A DNA stretch of 12,032 nt from T3Sed10-213 sp012519365 (GTDB taxonomy: Bacteria; Planctomycetota; Phycisphaerae; Sedimentisphaerales; Anaerohalosphaeraceae), in assembly GCA_033809355.1 (NCBI GenBank), contig JAPXLV010000074.1, positions 1-12,032 on the forward strand, in the 5' to 3' direction. A model generated the notes under the pieces. That model saw nothing but the letters and a program-made list of their open reading frames with translations. It did not search any database and was not told the DNA's origin. How positions within the stretch are numbered: position 1 is the stretch's first letter; each line of letters begins with the position of its first letter. Below are positions 6,970 to 12,032 of this stretch, one piece after another. A program made the translations under genes and the position numbers.

Positions 6970-7127
6970 GATTTTTGCATTACTTCGCCTTATCCAACTG
7001 GCCGGTCGGTCTGGCGAACCCAAGTTTTCAAAAGAGCGTTATGCTACTGCTGCGATCATACGCAATCCAACGAAGGTCAACAATCAAAAAATCACGTCAA
7101 AAAAAGTTCGATTACAGATGTGTAAAA
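6970..7127. other. Structured intergenic stretch, possible small leader RNA
   Basis: This 158-nt gap contains a second dyad, TTCGCC near 6987 and GGCGAA near 7013. On the - strand there is a weak promoter-like pair, TTGTTG and TATGAT separated by 17 nt, at about 7055-7085. A transcript from there would run about 115-130 nt to the terminator at 6926, the size of a small RNA or attenuator leader. No ORF is visible. It matches no RNA family that I can name from sequence alone. Confidence 0.3.
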
Positions 7128-7313
7128 CTATTTGACCACCCGCTCGACGGTCTGATGTTTTCGTCCGCAATGCCGACAAACTTTCGAACGCACCGTGCGA
7201 TTTTTGTAGTGCCGCGTCCAGGCGGTGTAAAACTGATAACAGCCGCAGCCCAGGCATTCCAGACCTTTGGATTGTGTGTGTTGCATTTCCGATAAGACCA
7301 TTTTATTCGACAT
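7128..7313 (-). CDS. Small zinc-ribbon protein, translationally coupled to the terminase
   Basis: A 61-aa protein with two cysteine pairs, C20-LG-C23 and C46-RH-C49, plus C25, separated by a basic segment (TRHYKNRTVRSK); this is a treble-clef or zinc-ribbon layout that likely binds one zinc ion. Its ATG shares a base with the terminase stop (TAATG), and GGAGG sits just upstream within the terminase end, so translation is coupled. Small zinc-ribbon proteins are frequent next to phage packaging genes, where they may help DNA binding, but no specific role is shown here. Function unknown beyond probable zinc and nucleic-acid binding. Confidence 0.75.
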   Translation of the reverse strand: MSNKMVLSEMQHTQSKGLECLGCGCYQFYTAWTRHYKNRTVRSKVCRHCGRKHQTVERVVK

Positions 7314-9571
7314 TATTTCCTCCGTGCCAAGTCCGACAGTTTCAGACGTTTGCGTTTCTCAAATGTTTCACTCTGCGTCCCGAACAGTTTGACCCCCTGC
7401 ATCGAGGCCGCGACCGCACAGCCGACCAGACAGTCCAGCCAGTGGTTGTCCGGACGGATGGCCTTGAGTTTCCATTCATCGACCACGCGGTCTTTTGCTG
7501 CTGTGCGGACACAGTATTCAGCCGTCAAATGCTCGGCCAAGAGGCGATGCGTGACCTCCTCCCGCCCGAACAGCGAAAGCGCCCCCGGATCACCCATCGC
7601 CACAGCCAACCGGGCCTGAACAAAGCTCTTCCAATAATTGGTGTCAATCAGAACGTGCCGCACCACACGTTTGCCGATGATATTCGGCATCCGCCAGTGC
7701 AGGCCCATCCGGTCGCCTTTTTTGCGTTTGTAATCGGAAAACGGAATGCTGGACGCCCCGACATACTTACCGTGCGATGGAAAAACAATCCCCGAAAAAC
7801 GGCTTTGCCGACAGAATTGGTAAATCACATCGGTACTCTGCCCCCAGTTGGCATCGATGAGGCATCGGTCAATCCGCATCTCCAGGTTATCCTCCCGTCT
7901 GTAAATCCGACCCAGCCGCTCATCGCAGACCTTTTCAAGGCCGTTGTAAATCGCACCTTCCAGACCGGCTTCGGGTTTTTGCTGAGCCAGTGTGCGGCGA
8001 ACATCCCGCAACGTAAAATACATCCGTTTCTGATCCGGCCAGACGCCATAGTCGATGACATAGCCCGTAAAATCCGGCTCCCAACCGCACAGCATCCAAA
8101 ACAAGGCCTTTTGCTGGACGTCGATAAACAGTGTCAATGCCGAACAGCCCAAGGGTACAAGCCCACGTGGGTGGCCATTGAGCTTTTGGACCATCTCATC
8201 GGCGGTCAGCATCCCTTCGCCTTCTTTTTCGGCGACCGGCTCGTTTTGATACTCGGCAAAGAACGCCTCTTCATCCCGCAGCTTGAGATTCATGGCGTGC
8301 TGGATCGCTGACAATTCATCCGTATTGTGTCGCTGGGGCCAGGCGACGATTGAGCCGGCGTCCATCGCATCTCTGTTTTTGCGATAAAACTCCGTCGCCT
8401 CGGACCCATCTCCGTCATTCCGCAACGAATCAGCACGGAGCTCGGCGTACTGCTGCCAGAGCCTTTCGTTAGTCGGGAAGGCATAGACCATCTTGGTCCG
8501 CTCGCCTTGCCATTCGGGGTGTTTTTCCCGGTCGAGGATATTGTCTGCCATATCCCCCGGCCGGATGATGGTACAGGCCATCAGACCGGAGATTTTCTTG
8601 CCGGGCCCGGCCATACCGAGAACATCCCCGGCCAAAATCGCCTCACGGCGTTGGGATTGTGATGGACTCCAGGCCGATTCGGTCGTCTGGGGGTCGTCCA
8701 CCATCACCAGTTGTGGACGGACGACCTTGCCATCCGGACGAGCGTGGTTTTGGCCGCGGATGTCCGACCCCTTCATCCCGCTGCACGAGATGACAACGCC
8801 GGAGGCGATGCTGCCGGCAATCGTCGGCAGGACAATCTTGTCGTTGAGCCATTCGATGCGGGTCGGGACGCCGTTGTGTCGTTGACCTCGCTGGCGATTG
8901 GTGATCCGCTCCAGCGCCCGAATCGGGAACGTCACCTCCGGGAAATCCTCAGCCAATAGCTCGTTGGTCTCCAGCCAGACCTTGATGGTCTCCAGCAGAT
9001 GCTGCGCTCTATCCGCCGAGGCGGCAATCAGGCAGACAAACGGCGTCGCCCCGATCAGCGCTGCCCACAGACACGCCATTTGCATCATCGAGGTTTTTCC
9101 AGAACCTCGCGCCATCGCCAGGGCAAACAATCCCCCCTTGAGAACCGCCTGCTCAATCTTATCAATCACCTTCAGATGGTCCTCCGACCACGGCAGGTAA
9201 AACACATCGGGAAAATACCGCTCGCAGAAAAACTTAAAACTGCTCATCGCATGCGCCTTGCGTTCCGGATTGACGACTTCGGGAATCTCGCCGATGTCCT
9301 GGCCGGCACGGGCCAATTCCGCATTACGTTGCCGCGCGGCCTCGCGCATCTGTTCATACGACCGCTCCGGTTTGGGCGGTGCCATGTACGCCTGCATCAG
9401 CCACGCCGCATACCGCAGCAAATCCACCGACTTGGCATCGCCGATGGTGTATCCGGCACTATTGCGGTGGCGACGCAGCGTGCTGTCAGTCAGCACCGTC
9501 CCGAATCCGGCGCTGTTGAGCAGCCGTATCAGCTCGGCGGGTTTGATTTGGGTGGGATTAATTTTCGCCAA
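7313..9571 (-). CDS. Phage terminase large subunit with fused N-terminal small-terminase-like domain
   Basis: A 752-aa packaging motor that cuts concatemeric phage DNA and pumps it into the capsid through the portal. Walker A is ARGSGKTS at residues 154-161 and Walker B is LVMVDDPQ at 288-295. The C-terminal RNase-H-like nuclease shows the expected acidic residues in LFIDVQ (D484), LIDANWG (D573) and HWLDCLVG (D713). All key residues are intact. Residues 1-60 form an extra segment that resembles the 66-aa protein encoded just upstream (P-EL, LL, AG, then L--Y-A-L). I chose TTG 9571 because GGAGG lies six nt upstream; the frame also opens at TTG 9607, which has no such site. The gene overlaps its upstream neighbour by 14 nt and the next gene by one. 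It looks functional although its partner portal is truncated. Confidence 0.9.
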   Translation of the reverse strand: MAKINPTQIKPAELIRLLNSAGFGTVLTDSTLRRHRNSAGYTIGDAKSVDLLRYAAWLMQAYMAPPKPERSYEQMREAARQRNAELARAGQDIGEIPEVVNPERKAHAMSSFKFFCERYFPDVFYLPWSEDHLKVIDKIEQAVLKGGLFALAMARGSGKTSMMQMACLWAALIGATPFVCLIAASADRAQHLLETIKVWLETNELLAEDFPEVTFPIRALERITNRQRGQRHNGVPTRIEWLNDKIVLPTIAGSIASGVVISCSGMKGSDIRGQNHARPDGKVVRPQLVMVDDPQTTESAWSPSQSQRREAILAGDVLGMAGPGKKISGLMACTIIRPGDMADNILDREKHPEWQGERTKMVYAFPTNERLWQQYAELRADSLRNDGDGSEATEFYRKNRDAMDAGSIVAWPQRHNTDELSAIQHAMNLKLRDEEAFFAEYQNEPVAEKEGEGMLTADEMVQKLNGHPRGLVPLGCSALTLFIDVQQKALFWMLCGWEPDFTGYVIDYGVWPDQKRMYFTLRDVRRTLAQQKPEAGLEGAIYNGLEKVCDERLGRIYRREDNLEMRIDRCLIDANWGQSTDVIYQFCRQSRFSGIVFPSHGKYVGASSIPFSDYKRKKGDRMGLHWRMPNIIGKRVVRHVLIDTNYWKSFVQARLAVAMGDPGALSLFGREEVTHRLLAEHLTAEYCVRTAAKDRVVDEWKLKAIRPDNHWLDCLVGCAVAASMQGVKLFGTQSETFEKRKRLKLSDLARRK

Positions 9572-9758
9572 CAGAGACCTCCCTGGCCAAAAACGCAGTG
9601 AACTCAATCAGATTAATCGTCCCGGCCGCCGAGACGATGCCGGCGGTTTCGGCAATAGTCCGTACCTCTTGTCCGGATATATTCCGACGGCTGGCCCGGC
9701 TGAGCAATAAGGCCAGTTCATCCGGCGTTAATGATGTGATTTTTATCCGCTTATCCAT
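9558..9758 (-). CDS. Small terminase-like DNA-binding protein (first gene of the packaging run)
   Basis: A 66-aa helical protein that starts at ATG 9758 behind AAGGAG and overlaps the terminase start by 14 nt, so the two are probably translated together. In phages the gene before the large terminase usually encodes the small subunit, which recognises the packaging site. The sequence fits a compact helix-turn-helix-like fold (TPDELALLLSRA, then VRTIAETAGIV, then LIEFTAFLARE) and parallels the N-terminus of the neighbouring large terminase. It is shorter than most small terminases, so it may be only the DNA-binding part. Assignment rests on position and that resemblance. Confidence 0.6.
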   Translation of the reverse strand: MDKRIKITSLTPDELALLLSRASRRNISGQEVRTIAETAGIVSAAGTINLIEFTAFLAREVSVGEN

Positions 9759-9775
9759 TCATTCCACTCCTTGTC

Positions 9776-9936
9776 CAGTGTTATTCGATGTGACTGGCAC
9801 AACTCTGAAATAATACTGCGAATATCTCAACATTAACGGAAGTATTGAGTTGATATGTCTTCGAACATACCGCATATGATCAGTAATGGCATTGAAAATT
9901 AAAGATGCAGCAAACACAAAACGAAGGGAAAAAACC
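9776..9936 (+). repeat. Duplicated regulatory block, copy A, upstream of gene 1 of the small-gene cluster
   Basis: This divergent intergenic region matches 10731-10882 at a constant offset of 955 nt. Identical parts include TGTTATT (9779), a 14-mer AATACTGCGAATAT (9812-9825) and GATCAGTAATG (9878-9888), with looser similarity between. Copy A carries TTGATA at 9850 and TATGAT at 9875, a weak promoter-like pair with a 19-nt spacer, ahead of the start at 9937. The conserved 14-mer may be an operator. Confidence 0.75.
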
Positions 9937-10149
9937 ATGAAACGCATTGACCAAAACGCAAAGACGACCGCCATCGAAAAACTCAACGACCTGCTGGTCG
10001 AAACCGAAGACCCGAAAGTGGCGGTGCTGATCTTCCAGGCGATGGACATGCTGTGTGATGCCCACCAGATGGAGATGCCCGAAGAGGCCGTCAGCGTCAA
10101 CATCGGACTGGACGATTATTTTGGCCGTGATATTTTGACTCTGCGATAA
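9937..10149 (+). CDS. Hypothetical protein, gene 1 of the small-gene cluster
   Basis: A 70-aa acidic helical protein that I do not recognise. ATG 9937 follows GAAGGGA with seven nt of spacing. The sequence has two amphipathic helices (TAIEKLNDLLVETE and KVAVLIFQAMDMLCDAHQ) and an acidic tail (GLDDYFGRDI). There is no membrane segment or metal motif. It is the first gene after the divergent control region, facing away from the terminase genes, the place where prophages often keep early or regulatory genes. It is 24 nt upstream of gene 2 and likely co-transcribed with it. Confidence 0.7.
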   Translation: MKRIDQNAKTTAIEKLNDLLVETEDPKVAVLIFQAMDMLCDAHQMEMPEEAVSVNIGLDDYFGRDILTLR

Positions 10150-10173
10150 CCCCAGACACGAAAGGACAGAGCC

Positions 10174-10713
10174 GTGAAAGAGACCGTTTACATCCTGCAA
10201 CAGCGCACCCACCATGGGTGGGAACCCTACGCCCCTGAAAAATCCGTCTGGAAAGACCTCAACGCCCTGCATGCCTTTATCGCGGTTCTGCAGGATGTCG
10301 AATACATCGATGTGCGCCGCTGCGACTTTGATGCGGTCTGGCTGGTGGTCGGCAGCCAGGGGCCGGAGTTTAAGATTATCGAAGCGCCGCTCAATGGAAG
10401 TCAAACCACCCGAAAAGACAGCATCCTGAAAACCATGGTCCCGTACGACACGTTCAAAACCGACATGAATCGTTTCCTGATCGCTATCGTGGATCGGCAA
10501 AAGCAAGGTCAGGAGGCCGCGGCCGAAGGTGACCGGTCTGCCGCCAGGCAATATGCCCAGGACGTGGAGGACTTGACGGACGTCTTCGATGCCCTCCAGA
10601 GCGGTGATTATCAAGCGGCCTTCGATAAGACTTGGCATTTGGATACCATCGTCAGGGACCAAATCCCCAAGCGACTGTACAGCTTTATCGACAAGGTCGC
10701 CGGATGCCGTTAA
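10174..10713 (+). CDS. Hypothetical protein, gene 2 of the small-gene cluster
   Basis: A 179-aa soluble protein of unknown function. The GTG start at 10174 has AAAGGA seven nt upstream, the same leader as its neighbours. The N-terminal part (1-75) looks alpha/beta, with VYILQQRTHHGWEPY and a Y-DVR--DFDAVWLVVG strand pair. The C-terminal part (95-175) is a chain of charged helices (MNRFLIAIVDRQKQGQEAAAEGDRSAARQYAQ and on), possibly a helical bundle. No catalytic motif, signal peptide or membrane helix is visible. It is the last gene before the second copy of the regulatory block, so genes 1 and 2 probably form one transcription unit. Confidence 0.7.
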   Translation: MKETVYILQQRTHHGWEPYAPEKSVWKDLNALHAFIAVLQDVEYIDVRRCDFDAVWLVVGSQGPEFKIIEAPLNGSQTTRKDSILKTMVPYDTFKTDMNRFLIAIVDRQKQGQEAAAEGDRSAARQYAQDVEDLTDVFDALQSGDYQAAFDKTWHLDTIVRDQIPKRLYSFIDKVAGCR

Positions 10714-10730
10714 AGCCAGCCGTTTATGTC

Positions 10731-10882
10731 CGATGTTATTGGCGAGGACTGTGAGATATTTGAAAAAATACTGCGAATATTCAATAATTATTCCATAATT
10801 CACCTTGGCCTTATTCAAAGAATATGCGAATAGATCAGTAATGAAATTGAACATTACAAACGCAAAACAAAAGGACAAGAAC
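10731..10882 (+). repeat. Duplicated regulatory block, copy B, upstream of gene 3
   Basis: Copy B shares TGTTATT (10734), AATACTGCGAATAT (10767-10780) and GATCAGTAATG (10833-10843) with copy A, all at the same 955-nt offset. A second TGCGAATA occurs at about 10825. The block ends at the AAAGGA ribosome binding site of gene 3. It lies between two same-strand genes, so it probably gives genes 3-5 their own promoter and the same control as genes 1-2. Confidence 0.75.
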
Positions 10883-11131
10883 ATGAAAACACGAAACGCA
10901 CAAGAGATTAACGACCGATACAACGCGGTCAAAACCGACATCGCCAACCTGCTAGGCTTTTTTGAATGCGAACTTTCCAAAGACAAGCCCGTTCTGGACT
11001 GGTCCGGCATCGGCACACTCCAGAAGGTCCGCGACGATCTGGTGTCCACACTGGCGTTTTTCAGCGGGTTTTCCGAAGACCAGATTAACGAGACACTTGA
11101 AGACGCCCGCATCGACAACCAAACCGCATAA
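10883..11131 (+). CDS. Hypothetical protein, gene 3 of the small-gene cluster
   Basis: An 82-aa acidic, helix-rich protein that I do not recognise. ATG 10883 has AAAGGA seven nt upstream; the frame runs further up to TTG 10805, but that stretch is the repeated control block and is not expected to be translated. It reads as an amphipathic helical segment (IANLLGFFECELSK), a turn with W, then a further helix (LQKVRDDLVSTLAFFSGFSEDQINETLEDA). It is 17 nt upstream of gene 4. Function unknown. Confidence 0.7.
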   Translation: MKTRNAQEINDRYNAVKTDIANLLGFFECELSKDKPVLDWSGIGTLQKVRDDLVSTLAFFSGFSEDQINETLEDARIDNQTA

Positions 11132-11148
11132 CCCGAAAGGACAGGCCC

Positions 11149-11418
11149 ATGCAGATTATCGAAATGAAACTGGCCGGACACATGAAAAAGGGTGACGTGC
11201 CCAAGCATTTTGCTGTCATCAGCCGCGTGCCCGGAGACGAGACCATCAGCGTCAAGCTCATCAGCTGCGACGGCCAGGTCGAACACAAGGTGATAGCCGA
11301 CGACGAGGGCGACGTCTTCTCGATGGCCGAGATTTTGCAGGAATGCCTGGACGGCTACCACGGAAGCAACTCGGAGATTCCCAGCTATTACCGTTTGTTG
11401 CAACATTTTATGGATTAA
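11149..11418 (+). CDS. Hypothetical protein, gene 4 of the small-gene cluster
   Basis: An 89-aa small soluble protein. ATG 11149 has GAAAGGA seven nt upstream. The first 50 residues alternate as beta strands (MQIIEMKLAG, FAVISRVPGDETISVKLISCD, EHKVIADDEGDVF) and the remainder is helical, ending LLQHFMD. It looks like a compact alpha/beta fold without an obvious catalytic site. It lies 17 nt after gene 3 and 24 nt before gene 5, so it is part of one operon. I cannot assign a function. Confidence 0.7.
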   Translation: MQIIEMKLAGHMKKGDVPKHFAVISRVPGDETISVKLISCDGQVEHKVIADDEGDVFSMAEILQECLDGYHGSNSEIPSYYRLLQHFMD

Positions 11419-11442
11419 TTTTTTTTCGAAAGGAACAGGACA

Positions 11443-11913
11443 ATGAAGCTCGAACACATCAAAATCGGAAGCGTCTATGACATCAAGGTCGGCAAAGCCA
11501 CCTCGGCGGTGCGGATCACCAAACCCATCGCCACCGGCGGATTTGAGGCGGTGACACTGGCGACGAACAAGACTATCGTCATCAAGTCCGCCGACCGCAT
11601 CGTAGGACCGCACAATCCCAAGGCGGACAAACAGCCCACACCGAATCTTCCCCTCAAGCCTCAAGCCCCACGTCCCAAGCCTCTCTCGGCGCTGGATGCG
11701 GCCGCCAAGGTGCTGGCCGAGGCCAAAACGCCGCTGGCCTGCCGCCAGATGATTGACGCGATGACGGCCAAGAGTTACTGGCAACCGTCCCAGGGCGGTA
11801 AGACGCCGTGTAACACGCTCCACGCCGCCATCGGCACCGAAATCAAAAAGAAGGGCGAGGCGGCACGCTTCGAGAAGGTCGGACGCGGACAGTTTGGACT
11901 CCGCGGCCGCTGA
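11443..11913 (+). CDS. HARE-HTH (winged helix) domain protein with N-terminal small beta domain
   Basis: A 156-aa probable DNA-binding protein, gene 5 and the last of its cluster. ATG 11443 follows AAAGGA with eight nt of spacing. Residues 6-55 form a small beta-rich, SH3/KOW-like domain (IGSVYDIKVGK, VRITKPIATGGFEAV, KTIVIKSADRIVGP). A proline- and lysine-rich linker (56-81) follows. Residues 82-155 match the HARE-HTH domain (LDAAAKVLAEAKTPL, RQMIDAMTAKSYW, GKTPCNTLHAAIGTEI, RFEKVGRGQFGL). This winged helix-turn-helix is known from RNA-polymerase delta subunit, eukaryotic chromatin proteins (HB1, ASXL) and restriction enzymes, and is thought to connect DNA-modification state to effectors. 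I recall similar two-domain proteins in planctomycetes. Role here could be regulation of the cluster or DNA recognition; both are inference. An intrinsic terminator follows 30 nt later. Confidence 0.8.
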   Translation: MKLEHIKIGSVYDIKVGKATSAVRITKPIATGGFEAVTLATNKTIVIKSADRIVGPHNPKADKQPTPNLPLKPQAPRPKPLSALDAAAKVLAEAKTPLACRQMIDAMTAKSYWQPSQGGKTPCNTLHAAIGTEIKKKGEAARFEKVGRGQFGLRGR

Positions 11914-11942
11914 TAACCTGTCACCCTTTTTACCGTCCTTGC

Positions 11943-11972
11943 AACCTCGGTCAGTATGCCCGAGGTTTTTTT
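11943..11972 (+). terminator. Rho-independent terminator after the small-gene cluster
   Basis: AACCTCGG at 11943-11950 pairs perfectly with CCGAGGTT at 11959-11966 around an 8-nt loop, and the second arm leads into seven or eight T. It is 30 nt after the HARE-HTH stop codon and ends genes 3-5. Confidence 0.85.
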
Positions 11973-11986
11973 CGTGAAGACAGGCA

Positions 11987-12026
11987 TTGACTTTGCCGAC
12001 CATTTCGTATATACTATGTGTATACA
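11987..12026 (+). promoter_or_regulatory. Sigma-70-type promoter with a dyad over the -10 box, pointing out of the window
   Basis: TTGACT at 11987-11992 and TATACT at 12010-12015 are separated by exactly 17 nt, each matching five of six consensus bases. TATAC at 12010-12014 and GTATA at 12020-12024 form an inverted repeat with a 5-nt centre that covers the -10 element, a plausible repressor operator. The target gene is beyond the window end. Confidence 0.6.
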
Positions 12027-12032
12027 GATAAA

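Noticed and set aside
5792..8311. Two long + strand open frames (447 and 345 codons) opposite the portal and terminase genes
   Set aside because: They are antisense to genes with clear phage motifs, have no ribosome binding sites and give arginine/proline-rich shadow-like proteins.
9880..12003. A 707-codon open frame on the - strand opposite the small-gene cluster
   Set aside because: The + strand has five genes with strong ribosome binding sites, tight spacing and a terminator. The - frame has no good start, crosses the duplicated non-coding block and shows no recognisable domain. It is a codon-bias shadow.
12007..12028. A LexA/SOS box at the terminal promoter
   Set aside because: The sequence contains ACAG but no CTGT at the required spacing; the dyad is TATAC/GTATA instead.
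1..12032. CRISPR array, tRNA or rRNA genes
   Set aside because: I saw no regularly spaced repeats, no tRNA cloverleaf and no rRNA sequence; only the tandem coding repeat and the duplicated regulatory block are repetitive.

Overview
The window looks like chromosome of a planctomycete, most likely of the Phycisphaerae/Sedimentisphaerales type (inference). The evidence is three PEP-CTERM-sorted secreted proteins, a von Willebrand A/DUF11/beta-helix surface protein with an EF-hand-like segment and a C-terminal region of the kind I associate with these bacteria, and a HARE-HTH protein of a form I associate with planctomycetes. No taxonomic marker gene is present.

Left part (1-5604, all + strand): a cell-surface locus. 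After a structured, geneless leader (1-357) comes a secreted vWA/DUF11 protein (358-1971) that stops just as a parallel beta-helix domain begins. The apparent continuation of that beta-helix is found 1.4 kb further on (3370-4788) behind a new signal peptide. Between the halves lies an ORF (2062-3330) made of two tandem, in-frame copies of a small PEP-CTERM protein. A third paralogue follows (4873-5496), then two hairpins, one a good intrinsic terminator. The simplest reading is that a PEP-CTERM cassette split one large surface-protein gene into two secreted parts.

Middle part (5585-9758, all - strand): a tailed-phage DNA-packaging module. In transcription order it has a 66-aa terminase-small-like protein, the large terminase (complete ATPase and nuclease motifs), a 61-aa zinc-ribbon protein, an intergenic stretch with a strong terminator, a 63-aa protein, and a lambda-type portal protein whose C-terminus is lost at the junction with the PEP-CTERM locus. 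No capsid, protease, tail, integrase or lysis gene is in view, so this is either a prophage remnant or the edge of a satellite-like island.

Right part (9759-12032, + strand): divergent from the packaging genes is a run of five small genes, each with a near-identical AAAGGA-type ribosome binding site. Four are unrecognised; the last joins a small beta-rich domain to a HARE-HTH domain. The non-coding block upstream of gene 1 is duplicated upstream of gene 3 (offset 955 nt), which suggests two transcription units under common control. An intrinsic terminator closes the cluster. It is followed by a near-consensus promoter that points out of the window and has a dyad over its -10 box.
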